64,000 bases of DNA from JACCZX01 sp963801035 (GTDB lineage Bacteria > Pseudomonadota > Gammaproteobacteria > Burkholderiales > Burkholderiaceae_F). Under the pieces are notes generated by a model. That model saw only the letters and a list, made by a program, of their open reading frames with translations, did not search any database and had not been told where the DNA came from. Each line of letters starts with the position of its first letter. Position 1 is the stretch's first letter. The DNA is taken from positions 744,001 through 808,000 of the forward strand of contig CAWDDF010000007.1 of NCBI GenBank assembly GCA_963801035.1. The letters are read 5' to 3'. A program made the position numbers and the translations under genes. Shown here piece after piece: positions 1 through 10,700 of this stretch.

Positions 1-904
1 GAATGCCATTGCCTTGCTCAAGAACGAGGCGCCGGCCAGGATGAACATGATCATGCACGACACGCGCGTTGCACCGACAAGGCTTTCTGCAAAGTTCTCC
101 CGGGTAAGCGAGCCACCCCACCACGCGATGATCAACGAGCCAAGAACGCCGTATGCCGCGCACTCTGTCGCAGTTGCGAGTCCCGCGAGCAGTACATAAA
201 GAATGAAAATGATCAGCAATGCACACGGAATGAGTTCGCGCGAACGGCGCACTTTTTCGATAAAAGGGCACGCGCTCAATGTCGGCTGGAGTACGTTCCG
301 GGTTCAGCAAAGCCCAGACGACGATGTAGCCGGAGAAAAGTGCCATCAGCAACACGCCCGGCATGATGCCGGCCAGAAATACGCGAATGATTGACGCGTC
401 GGCCGCCACCGCATACACGACCATCGTAATAGACGGCGGGATGAGAATCCCTAACGTGCCCGCAGTCGCGAGCGACCCGAGCGCAATTTGTTCGTCGTAT
501 CCCCGTCGTCTTAACTCGGGTAAAGCGACTTTAGCGATCGTTGCGCATGTGGCTGCTGATGAACCGGACACCGATCCGAAAATGCCGCAGCCAAGAATGT
601 TGACGTGCATTAAACGACCGGGGATACGTTGCAGCCAGGGCGCAAGTCCCTCGAACATCTGCTCGGACAAACGTGTTCGGAATAGGATTTCGCCCATCCA
701 GATAAATAGCGGCAGCGCGGCTAGTTCCCATGAAGCGTTGGTTCCCCAAAATGCGGTGAACAGACTCCGGCCCGGAGATGTGTCGGTAAAACCCGCGAGC
801 CCGATCCAGCCGACGAGGCCAAGCGACATGCCGATCCACACACCGGCGCAAAGCACGACGCCGAGCAGCCCAAGCAAGACTGCGCCGACGACAACAGCGC
901 TCAT
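1..904 (-). CDS. dctM: TRAP transporter large permease DctM (partial, frame-broken)
   Basis: Large membrane subunit of a tripartite (TRAP) transporter, which forms the sodium-coupled channel for an organic acid bound by DctP. The gene starts at an ATG at 904, 19 bases after the dctQ stop, and runs off the left edge. The translation is strongly hydrophobic, with family-typical stretches such as GSVSGSSAATCATIAK and GTLGILIPPSITMVVYA. The frame breaks near 262-265: before it the protein reads well to NPERTPADIERVPF, after it the next frame continues KVRRSRELIP and then membrane helices. Removing one base of the four-A run at 262-265 (plus strand) restores PFIEKVRRSREL. I read this as one gene with an extra base, either a sequence error or a recent mutation. 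Family assignment is firm; substrate unknown. Confidence 0.88.
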   Translation of the reverse strand, partial: MSAVVVGAVLLGLLGVVLCAGVWIGMSLGLVGWIGLAGFTDTSPGRSLFTAFWGTNASWELAALPLFIWMGEILFRTRLSEQMFEGLAPWLQRIPGRLMHVNILGCGIFGSVSGSSAATCATIAKVALPELRRRGYDEQIALGSLATAGTLGILIPPSITMVVYAVAADASIIRVFLAGIMPGVLLMALFSGYIVVWALLNPERTPADIERVPFYRKSAPFARTHSVCIADHFHSLCTARGTRNCDRVRGIRRSWLVDHRVVGWLAYPGELCRKPCRCNARVVHDHVHPGRRLVLEQGNGI

Positions 905-923
905 TGCGTATCGCTCGCGGCTT

Positions 924-1457
924 TCAAAAATCCTCCGTGAAGTCGCCGCGGGCATGCCGCTCGTCGACGGCGACTTGATATGCGGGCCGTTGGCCCCGCA
1001 ACACCGCGATCAATTCATCAATGACCGCAATGAGCAGGATGATTGAGCCGATCGCAAACGAAAGTTGCGGAATCCAGATGGGCACAACCAGAAGCCCGAT
1101 GGACATCTCGTCGTAGCGCCAACTCTCATATACGCCAAAGGTCGCCCAGCCCGCGAGCACGGCGGTCGCTACGAGCGCGATAAACAGCGCCAGCAGCTCG
1201 GCATGACGCCTCCGCGCAGTTGAGAACTTGTCCAGCACGAGCAGCATGCGAACGAAGTCGCCGCGTCTGAATGCGCTTGCCATGGGGAGAAATGCAGCTG
1301 CGGCACACATCCAGGACACGAGATCATCAGTTCCACTCAAGCTGATGCCCATTGGCCTCGTCAGCGCACCTCCGATCATCACAACAAAGATCGCGCAGAC
1401 GAAAAAAGCTCCGCAATAAGCGGAGCCGTCGTAAAGCCGGTCGAGCCAGCGTCGCAT
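924..1457 (-). CDS. dctQ: TRAP transporter small permease DctQ
   Basis: Small membrane subunit of the TRAP transporter, 177 residues, the usual length for the DctQ family. The sequence shows four hydrophobic segments, beginning with a helix around residues 15-35 and the motif LVSWMCAAAAFLPMASAFRR near residues 45-65, where the RRGD that follows is typical of the family. It lies between dctP (upstream) and dctM (downstream) on the minus strand, spaced to be one operon. DctQ assists DctM in passing substrate from the periplasmic receptor. The 60-residue frame inside it is a shadow. Confident from hydrophobic pattern and context. Confidence 0.88.
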   Translation of the reverse strand: MRRWLDRLYDGSAYCGAFFVCAIFVVMIGGALTRPMGISLSGTDDLVSWMCAAAAFLPMASAFRRGDFVRMLLVLDKFSTARRRHAELLALFIALVATAVLAGWATFGVYESWRYDEMSIGLLVVPIWIPQLSFAIGSIILLIAVIDELIAVLRGQRPAYQVAVDERHARGDFTEDF

Positions 1458-1479
1458 TGTGCAGTGCGCGCTTAGTGCT

Positions 1480-2457
1480 CTATTTTTTCCGGTAGGCGTC
1501 GACGATCTCCTTGCCGTCGGTACCGGCTTGCTTCAGCCAGTCGCTTAACATTTCGTCACCGATCTTCTTCATATCGCCCATCAGCTGGGGACTGGGCTTG
1601 ACGATCGTCATCTTGTTCTTCTGCAGTATGGCCAGAGATTCGTCGGTGTAGCCGCGCATACGCTCCCAACCTTTGCGTTCGGCGTCTGCCGCGGCCTTGA
1701 ACAGTGCATCCTGACTTGCTTTGTCCAGTTTTTCAAATTCGCGCAGATTCACGATCACCATATTCTTTGGCACCCAGGCATTCACCGGATGAAAGTGAGT
1801 CAGCGTTTCCCACACTTTGCTGTCGACTCCAGTAGCGCCCGACGACATGAACGAGTCGACAGCACCGGTAGCCAGCGCTTGCGACAACTCCGCCGCCTGG
1901 ATTGTTAGCGACTGCGCGCCAACAACTTGCGCGATCTTCGACGTTGCAGGGTTGTAGGCGCGCCACTTGAGTCCTTTCATGTCGGCCGCAGAGCGCAGTT
2001 CTTTCTTTGCATAGATCCCCTGCGGTGGCCAGGCCACTGCATACAGCAATTTGGCACCGCGCTTGGCCAGCAGGCGATCGGCGACGGGTTTCTGTGCTTG
2101 CCAGAGCTTGTAGGCTTCGTCGAAGCTGGTCGCCACGAACGGGAGCGAGTCCGCGCCGAACACCGGATTCTGATTGACCATGACGCTCATCAAGATTTCG
2201 CCCATTTGCGCCTGACCGCTTTCAACAGCGCGTGCGATCTCCGGCACTTTGAACAGCGAGCCGTTCGGGTGCACGGTGATCTTGAGCTTGCCGTTGGTGG
2301 CGATTTCGACATCCTTCGCAAACTGATTCAACGTCACGGTATGCGGATTACCAATCGGATAGCCGGCGGCAAGATTCCAGTTCGATTGGGCAATAGAGGG
2401 TGCATTGGCGAGAATCAATGTGGCAGCGGCGCTTAACAACAGGAGACGGCGTTTCAT
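1480..2457 (-). CDS. dctP: TRAP transporter solute-binding protein DctP
   Basis: Periplasmic substrate receptor of the TRAP transporter, 325 residues. I chose the ATG at 2457 because it gives a clean signal peptide (MKRRLLLLSAAATLILANA, cleavage near SIAQ) and has a purine-rich stretch just upstream; the open frame extends further 5' but without a secretory signal. The body has the DctP fold signatures: an N-terminal GYPIGNPHTVTLNQFAKDVE, a GEILMSVMVNQNPVFGADSLPF segment (split here only by reading) and the region around residue 160-175 (LKWRAYNPATSKIAQVVGA) carrying the arginine that usually grips the substrate carboxylate. First gene of a dctPQM operon, divergent from hyuAB with a 92-base gap that must hold both promoters. 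Substrate unknown. Confidence 0.9.
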   Translation of the reverse strand: MKRRLLLLSAAATLILANAPSIAQSNWNLAAGYPIGNPHTVTLNQFAKDVEIATNGKLKITVHPNGSLFKVPEIARAVESGQAQMGEILMSVMVNQNPVFGADSLPFVATSFDEAYKLWQAQKPVADRLLAKRGAKLLYAVAWPPQGIYAKKELRSAADMKGLKWRAYNPATSKIAQVVGAQSLTIQAAELSQALATGAVDSFMSSGATGVDSKVWETLTHFHPVNAWVPKNMVIVNLREFEKLDKASQDALFKAAADAERKGWERMRGYTDESLAILQKNKMTIVKPSPQLMGDMKKIGDEMLSDWLKQAGTDGKEIVDAYRKK

Positions 2458-2549
2458 GGTGTCCTCGTGGGTGCCTGACGAGCGATGCGTGAAAGTTGCG
2501 TTGGTAACATGATCTGCACCCAATACTACTAGCAGATGCAGCCAATACG

Positions 2550-5500
2550 ATGGAACCGCCAGTGAGTTCGGAGCGTCGCTGGCAATTCTGGATTGACCGC
2601 GGCGGCACATTCACCGATGTCGTCGCCCGCCGGCCCGACGGCTCGCTGGCCACGCACAAGCTTCTGTCGGACAACCCTGAGCAATACGCCGATGCAGCAA
2701 TTGCTGGTATTCGGCGCCTGCTAAGCGTCCCCGCGAACGCTCCGGTTCCGGTTCACCTTATCGACTCGGTCAAGATGGGAACTACCGTCGCGACGAACGC
2801 GTTACTCGAGCGCAAGGGCGAGCCGACGGTTTTGGTTGTTACGCGCGGGTTTCGCGATGCTCTGCGAATTGCTTATCAGAATCGGCCGCGCCTTTTCGAC
2901 CGGCACATCGTTCTGCCCGAGCTGCTTTACTCAAAGGTGATCGAGGTAGACGAGCGGGTCGGCGCGCACGGCGATGTCGTCCAACCGCTCGATCTCGCAG
3001 CGGCGCGCAATGATCTTGAAGCAGCCTACGCAGCGGGTTTCCGTTCGGTCGCGATAGTTCTGATGCATGGTTACCGGTATCCGGCGCACGAGGCCGCACT
3101 CGAGGCCGCAGCGCGCGAAGTGGGCTTTGTGCAAGTTTCGGCCTCCCACCGCGTCAGCGCACTGATGAAATTCGTCGCACGCGGCGATACCACCGTGGTC
3201 GATGCTTATCTATCGCCGATTCTGCTGCGCTATGTCGAGCTGGTCGCCAGCGAACTGCCTGGAACGCGACTTTTGTTCATGCAATCGTCGGGCGGTCTTA
3301 CCGATGCGCGCCGATTTCAAGGCAAGGATTCGATCCTGTCGGGCCCAGCGGGTGGCATCGTCGGCATGGTGCGAACAAGTCTGGCGGCCGGATTCGACCG
3401 CGTGATTGGCTTTGACATGGGCGGCACGTCGACCGATGTATCGCACTTTGCCGGCCGAGACGTCAGCGACTGCGAGCGCGCTTTTGAGACACAGGTCGCG
3501 GGCGTGCGCATGCGCGCGCCGATGATGAGCATCCATACGGTGGCGGCGGGCGGCGGATCGATCCTGCACTTCGACGGAGCGCGACTTCGCGTCGGACCGG
3601 ACTCGGCCGGTGCGAACCCCGGTCCGGCTTGCTACCGCCGCGGCGGACCGCTGACAGTGACCGACTGCAACGTTATGGTCGGAAAAATTCAACCTGCGTT
3701 TTTTCCTGCGGTATTCGGGCGACACGGCAATGAAGCGCTTGACGACGACATCGTGCGCGAAAAATTCGCTGCGCTCGCGATGGAAGTCGAAGAGGCGACC
3801 GGCCGGGCCTTGACGCCCGAGCAACTGGCAGATGGCTATCTCGACATCGCGGTGGGCAACATGGCCGAAGCGATCAAACGCATTTCGATCCAGCGCGGCC
3901 ATGATGTGACGCAATACACGCTCAGCGTTTTCGGGGGCGCGGGTGGGCAGCATGCGTGCCGAGTTGCCGATGCGCTTGGGATGACGCGCATCTTCGTGCA
4001 TCCGCTGGCGGGTGTGCTGTCGGCGTATGGCATGGGGCTTGGCCGATCAGACAGCCATGCGAGAGCAATCAATCGAGAGTCGACTCGATGCCGCAGCAAT
4101 GCCGGCGCTGGCTGCAGCGCTCGATAGGCTGGCTGCTGAGGCAACAGGCGATCTCTTATCGCAAGGTGTCGGGGCCCAGCGCATCACCGTCGTCCGACGT
4201 GTCCATCTTCGGTACGAGGGCACTGACTCGGCGCTGATCGTTGCCGCGTCGACGCTATCCGAAATGCGGGCGGCATTCAATGCAGAGTACCTAAAGCGCT
4301 ATTCCTTTCTGATGGAGCAACGCGGCCTTGTGATCGAAGCAGTTTCGGTGGAAGCGATCGGACAGGGCGAGGCGGTCATCGAGAACACGGCGCCGCAGGT
4401 AGCGCGCTCGGTTCCGCTTGCGTCAAAAGGTACGGCCCAACTGTACAGCGAGGGCGCATGGCGGGCGGCGCCACTTTATGCGCGGTCCGATATGCGGCCT
4501 GACGATGTCATTCAAGGGCCGGCGATCATCGCCGAAGCCAATGCGACGACCGTCGTCGAACCCGACTGGGAAGGTACCGTTACCGAACTCGATCACGTCG
4601 TTCTCGAGCGCGTACGTGCGCGCGAGGAAAGGCGTGCGATTGGCACTGATGCTGATCCGATCATGCTCGAAGTCTTCAACAACCTGTTCATGTCGATCGC
4701 CGAGCAGATGGGATTGCGTCTGCAGAACACCGCGTACTCGGTCAACATCAAGGAGCGCCTTGATTTTTCATGTGCGCTCTTCGACTCGACCGGCAATCTG
4801 ATTGCGAATGCACCGCACATGCCGGTGCATCTCGGATCGATGAGCGAGTCGATCAAGACCGTCATGCGCGAGAACGCAGGGGTCATGAAGCCTGGCGATG
4901 CATACGCGATCAACGATCCGTATCACGGCGGCACACATCTGCCCGACGTGACCGTCATCACTCCCGTGTTCGACGGCAGCGGATCCGACATTCTGTTTTA
5001 CGTCGGTTCGCGAGGACATCATGCCGATATCGGTGGAACCACACCAGGATCCATGCCGCCCTTTTCGACATCGCTCGACGAAGAGGGCACTCGATTCATC
5101 AATTTCAAGCTGGTTGACGGGCAGGGCGCGGCAAAGGCGGATGGCCGCGCAGGCAGGATTCGTGAAGGCGAGTTGATGGCACTGCTGACATCGGGCCCTT
5201 ATCCGGCACGCAATCCACAGCAGAACCTCGCTGATCTGCGGGCGCAGATCGCAGCCAACGAGAAGGGGCGCGAGGAATTGCTGAAGATGGTCGAGCAGTT
5301 CGGGCTCGATGTGGTCCGCGCCTACATGCAGCATGTGCAGGACAACGCCGAGGAGTCGGTGCGACGCGTGATCACGCGGCTGCGGGACGGCGAGTTCGAA
5401 TATCCGCTCGACAACGGTGCGGTGATTCGCGTTTGCATCAAGGTTGATCGCGAAAGCCGATCGGCAACGATTGATTTCACCGGCAGCTCAGATCAACTCG

Positions 5501-6243
5501 CGAACAACTTCAACGCACCGAGCGCAGTCTGTTACGCAGCCGTGCTGTACGTGTTTCGCACACTGGTCGACGCCGACATTCCGCTGAATGCCGGCTGCCT
5601 GAAACCGCTGCACGTCGTCATTCCGGAACGCTCGATGCTCAATCCACGATATCCGGCGGCGGTCGTCGCAGGCAATGTCGAAACGTCATCGTGCATCACG
5701 GATGCGCTTTACGGGGCGCTTGGAGTGATGGCGGCCGCGCAGGGCACGATGAACAACTTCACGTTCGGCAACGATCGTTACCAGTACTACGAAACGATCT
5801 CCGGCGGCTCAGGCGCCGGCGTTCGCGACGTGGATGCTGGGGCTGAGACGCTTGATGGATTCGATGGCACCGACGTCGTACAAACGCACATGACCAATTC
5901 GCGGCTCACCGACCCTGAGGTGCTGGAGTTCCGTTATCCGGTGCGACTCGAGAGCTACGAAATCCGAGCGGGCTCGGGCGGTGCCGGACGCTGGCGCGGC
6001 GGCAACGGCGGCACGCGCCGCGTGCGATTTCTGGAGCCGATGACGGCATCGATACTGGCGAATCACCGGTCGATTCCGCCGTTCGGAATGGCAGGCGGCG
6101 AACCCGGCGAAGTAGGGCGTAATTGGATCGAAAGAACTGACGGGCGCATCGAGACGATGGGTCACATAGGATCGGCCGAAATGAACGTCGATGACGTCAT
6201 AGTTATTCAAACTCCGGGCGGCGGCGGATTCGGAAAAAAATGA
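2550..6243 (+). CDS. Fused hydantoinase A/B (5-oxoprolinase-type) with one frame break
   Basis: ATP-dependent cyclic amide hydrolase of the HyuA/HyuB or OPLAH family, both halves in one chain of about 1230 residues once a frame break is repaired. The A half (residues 1 to about 690) opens with WIDRGGTFTDVV and has the actin-like ATP-binding motif GFDMGGTSTDVS near residue 290. The B half begins near 4660 (MLEVFNNLFMSIAEQMG) and carries NDPYHGGTHLPDVTV and GNVETSSCITDALYGAL. At 4034-4042 the frame shifts: the first frame gives SAYGMGLGRSD, the second gives GMGLADQTAMREQ, the expected HyuA sequence. Dropping one G from the GGGG at 4034-4037 or the GG at 4041-4042 joins them. The family uses ATP to open 5-oxoproline, hydantoins or related lactams; which one is not visible. 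Divergent TRAP genes may supply it. Confidence 0.88.
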
Positions 6244-6338
6244 AGGCTGATCGACGCTGACGGAACCGGGCAAATAGCCGGGACCGTCGGCGAAATTCTG
6301 CACACGTTCGCTCTGGCGTGCGGAAATAATCCGCATCT

Positions 6339-7583
6339 ATGAATGCGCCGGACCGCCTTGGTCTTACTTCAATTCTGGGCTCGCTGTCGATGAGCTACTC
6401 GCCGCTCGTCGATCGCGAGCGGCGTACGTTCGGCACACGACTGACGATGCTCGCGGTAAAGCCGAGTGACCGGCTGCCGGTCGGTTCGATACTCGATCAG
6501 TTGAACGGGTTGTGGCCCGAATCGCGCGCATTGGTGTTGATGGCTCCGCTTGACGCGCAGCTCGACGACTCGCTGCTCGAATGGCAGCCACCGATGAATG
6601 CCGTCGTTGAAATTCCGGCGATTGCACTGCGCGACCCAACGACCCAGGGGCTTGTGCAGCGAGCGCACCGGGCAGGGATAAAAATGGCACTGCGCGGTCG
6701 GCCCGACGTGCCGCTGCCACCTGCGCTGATCGATTGCTTCAGCTACGCGCTGATCCACATCACGGAAGACCGTCGCCGTCGAAGCGACGGCAGCAATGCA
6801 CCGCCACCTCCGGGCGTGATGCGCCGCATGCCGTTCATCATCACGGGCGCGTTTCGTGTCGACGATCTGCACGCTGCGCATCAGCGCGGTGCGGTCGCCA
6901 GTGTTGGACTGCCTTTAGACGAAGCCCATCCGACAACGGAGCGTCCGCCGCAGCCCAATCACAATTCGGTACTCGAGCTGCTGCGTCTCGCGCACGATCG
7001 CGCGGACATCGATTTGATCGAATCGGCTATCAAGCGTGACGCCGCTCTCGCGTTCGAGCTGATTCGTTTCGTCAACTCGACGGCTTTCGCCGTGCCAATG
7101 CAAGTCGGTTCCGTCAAGCGCGCGGTGATGGTGCTGGGCCACGCCAAGCTGACTCGGTGGCTATCGCGCATGCTGCGCATATCGACATTCAGTGCAGACG
7201 CCCTGCCGCTGATGCACGCGGGCACGCGGCGCGGACTGTTCCTCGAGCACCTGGCGAGCTGCAACGCCGAGGGTGCGGAGCTGCGCGACTCGCTGTTTCA
7301 GACTGGCGCCTTCTCATTGCTCGATCGCATGACGGGCACTACATTTCCGCGCCTTCTGCAGCATGCACAGCTCGCGCCGAGCGTCTCTGCCGCATTGGTC
7401 GACCGCAGCGGCCCGTGTGCTCCGTATCTGTCGCTCGCCGAAGCGATCGAGCGCAACGATCCCGTGATGGGAAGGAAACAGCGAGAGGCACTCGATATCT
7501 CGCTGCTTGACTGCAACGTTGCGCTGCTGCGCGCGTTGTCCGCAGCGCAAAGCATGCACGCCGAGCAGCGACTGGTCGTTTAG
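6339..7583 (+). CDS. HDOD-domain protein with degenerate EAL-like N-terminus
   Basis: A 414-residue cytoplasmic regulator of the YuxH-like class. Residues from about 205 to 390 match an HDOD domain: IESAIKRDAALAFELIRFVN followed by GSVKRAVMVLGHAKLTRWLS is the characteristic helix pair, with a metal-independent fold related to HD phosphohydrolases. The first 190 residues have the barrel-like spacing of an EAL domain but I see no EAL, no DDFG and no other catalytic signature, so c-di-GMP hydrolysis is unlikely. HDOD proteins relay signals in motility, stress or virulence, usually through partners that are not linked. It stands alone between hyuAB and purL. Role here unknown. Confidence 0.8.
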   Translation: MNAPDRLGLTSILGSLSMSYSPLVDRERRTFGTRLTMLAVKPSDRLPVGSILDQLNGLWPESRALVLMAPLDAQLDDSLLEWQPPMNAVVEIPAIALRDPTTQGLVQRAHRAGIKMALRGRPDVPLPPALIDCFSYALIHITEDRRRRSDGSNAPPPPGVMRRMPFIITGAFRVDDLHAAHQRGAVASVGLPLDEAHPTTERPPQPNHNSVLELLRLAHDRADIDLIESAIKRDAALAFELIRFVNSTAFAVPMQVGSVKRAVMVLGHAKLTRWLSRMLRISTFSADALPLMHAGTRRGLFLEHLASCNAEGAELRDSLFQTGAFSLLDRMTGTTFPRLLQHAQLAPSVSAALVDRSGPCAPYLSLAEAIERNDPVMGRKQREALDISLLDCNVALLRALSAAQSMHAEQRLVV

Positions 7584-7630
7584 ACACGGTCGGCGCTACG
7601 CGCCGCCGCGCATCGGCAAGCTCACATCGT

Positions 7631-7636
7631 TATAAT
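7631..7636 (+). promoter_or_regulatory. Possible -10 box upstream of purL
   Basis: A perfect TATAAT lies 64 bases before the purL ATG, in the gap after the HDOD gene. I cannot see a convincing -35 box 16-18 bases upstream, so this is a weak promoter call. Confidence 0.3.
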
Positions 7637-7700
7637 TTCGCACGCTTGTCAGCCCGGCAGGCGCACGACGACGCGCGATCTTCGCGCGCTTTTGCTTTCA

Positions 7701-10700
7701 ATGACCCAGTCCAGCAGGATTTTTGCACTCACCGGGCCGAGTGCGTTGTCAACTTTTCGAGCCGCTCGACTGCTGGCGGCAGTCCAGACTGTCGACAAGT
7801 CCGCCGATTCGTTAAGCGGCCGTTTCGTTCACTTCATCCACACCGATCGTCCGCTCGATGAGTCAGAGCGTGCCCGGCTGGAAGCGCTGCTGGACTACGG
7901 TGATTCGGCAAAGGCTGCTGCCAAGGGCGCTGGGTTCCTCGTCGTCCCGCGTCTCGGAACGATTTCGCCATGGTCAAGCAAGGCTACCGACATTGCGCAC
8001 AACACCGGGCTGACTGCGGTTCAACGGATTGAGCGAGGCACGCTCTACACAATCGGACTTGGACGAAGAACGCTGAGTGCCGACGCTACAGCACGTATGG
8101 CAGCGCTTCTGCACGATCGAATGACGGAAAGCGTCATCGATCCCGACGCTGATCCTGCGCTTCTATTTCGGGAGCTCGATGCCAAGCCAATGCAGACGGT
8201 CCCGCTGTTGACGCAAGGGCGCGAGGCACTCGAACGTGCCAATGTCGAAATGGGACTTGCCCTGTCAGCCGACGAAATCGACTATCTGTGCGACGCGTTC
8301 ACGCAGATGCGGCGCAATCCGACAGACGTCGAGCTGATGATGTTTGCGCAGGCCAACTCGGAACACTGTCGACACAAGATTTTCAACGCCACGTGGACAA
8401 TCGACGGTGAGCGCAAGGATGCCACGCTCTTCGACATGATCCGCGCGACGCATAGCGCATCACCGCAAGGTACGGTAGTCGCCTACAGCGACAACTCGGC
8501 TGTGCTCGAAGGCCGCATGGCTTCGCGCTTTTATCCGCAAAGCGATCACGCCGCAGGTGCGGTCGGTATTGACTACGGCGCGCGCGAAGAGCTGACCCAC
8601 ACGGTCTTTAAAGTCGAGACACACAACCATCCGACGGCCATCTCGCCATTTCCCGGTGCGTCGACAGGCGCCGGCGGCGAGATTCGCGACGAAGGCGCAA
8701 CCGGCCGCGGCGCAAAGCCGAAAGCAGGCTTGTGCGGGTTTTCGGTTTCGCATTTGCGCATACCCGAAATGCGACATGCATGGGAGCGCGACATTGACGT
8801 CACGCATCCAACGCAGCATTCCGCAGCCGACCTGGGATTTCCGGCGCGGATCGCGGATGCTCTGTCGATCATGATCGATGGGCCGATCGGAGCCGCGGCG
8901 TTCAACAATGAATTCGGCCGTCCGAATCTGCTCGGCTACTTTCGTAGTTACGAGCAGAACGTCGGCGGCTCCCGCTACGGATATCACAAGCCGATCATGA
9001 TCGCGGGTGGCATCGGAAATATCCGCGACGACCAAGTCTTCAAACACGATCTGCCGCCGGGCGCGCTTCTGGTGCAGCTGGGCGGACCCGGCATGCGCAT
9101 CGGTCTGGGCGGTGGTGCCGCCTCGAGCATGGACGCAGGTGCAAATACCGAGCAGCTCGACTTCGATTCAGTGCAGCGCGGTAACCCTGAAATGCAGCGG
9201 CGGGCGCAGGAAGTCATCGATCGATGTTGGGCACTGGGCACACACAATCCCGTGCTGTCGATTCACGATGTAGGCGCGGGTGGGCTCTCGAACGCGATGC
9301 CTGAGCTGGCCGATCAGTCCAAACGCGGAGCACGTATTGACCTTGCGCAGATTCCGGTCGAGGAAAGCGGCATGAGTCCGCTCGAAATCTGGTGCAACGA
9401 GTCGCAGGAACGCTATGCATTGGCGCTCGCGCCCGATCGTCTGACGGCCTTTGATTGGCTCGCGCGCCGAGAACGCTGCCCGTACGCAGTGATTGGCCGC
9501 ATCACGGACGATCGCCAGCTTGTGATCGAATGTGCAGACCGTACTCCCGCGGTCGACATGCCGATGAGCGTGTTGCTCGGCAAGCCGCCGCGGATGCATC
9601 GTGATGTGCATCGTATCGAGCGGCTGTTCCCCGTATTCGACGGCGCCGGTTTGGATCTCCAAGAGTGCGCACTCGATGTGCTTCGACATCCTACCGTCGC
9701 GAGTAAGGGGTTTCTGATCACCATTGGCGATCGAACGGTTGGCGGTATGTGTTCGCGCGATTCGATGGTGGGTCCGTGGCAGGTACCGGTCGCAGACTGC
9801 GCGGCGACCTTACTGAGCTTCGACGGATATGCAGGCGAGGCGATGGCAATGGGAGAGCGCACTCCGATTGCGGTGATCGACTCGGCTGCTGCATCGCGCA
9901 TTGCTATCGGAGAAGCATTGACGAATATCGCGGCTGCTGACATAGATTTGCAGCGCGTGAAAATTTCGGCGAATTGGATGGCGGCGTGCGGTTCGGAAGG
10001 CGAGGACGCGAAGCTTTTCGATGCAGTCAAAGCCGCGAGCGATCTATGTCAGGAGCTTGGCATCAGCGTTCCGGTCGGCAAGGATTCGTTGTCGATGAAA
10101 ACGACCTGGCGCGATGGCGGCACCGATAAGACGGTGGTTGCGCCGGTGTCGTTGATCGCCAGCGCAGCGGCACCGGTCGCCGATGTAAGACGCTCGCTGA
10201 CACCTCAACTGGATCCTGACAGCGATACGCTGCTGATACTGGTCGATCTCGGTTCGGGTCGCAATCGAATGGGTGGATCGATCCTGGCGCAGGTCACACA
10301 GCAGATCGGTAACGAAGTGCCCGATGTCGACGAGCCGGCGAAGCTGCTGGCGCTTGTCGGCGTTGTGCGAAAGCTGCAAAGCGACGGTCACCTGCTGGCG
10401 TACCACGACCGATCGGATGGCGGACTGTTCGCAACGCTTGCCGAAATGGCTTTCGCGGGTCACGTCGGTATCAGCGTCAACCTCGATGTGCTGGCGATCG
10501 ATCCTCACGCCCAGGACTCGGGCGATTTCAAAATCCGGCCCGATCAGATGATGGTACGACGAGGCGAATTGATTTTGAAGGTGCTATTCAACGAAGAGCT
10601 CGGCGCAGTATTGCAGGTCAGAGAGCGCGACAAGAGTCACGTGATGAGCACGCTGCGCGCAGCCGGGCTCGGGCCACAGAGCCAGATCATCGGCAAGCCG

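Noticed and set aside
363..1046. Plus-strand open frame of 227 codons at the left edge
   Set aside because: It lies antisense to dctM and dctQ and has no family match or ribosome site.
7591..7603. Hairpin GGCGC/GCGCC downstream of the HDOD gene
   Set aside because: Short stem with no T tract; not called a terminator.
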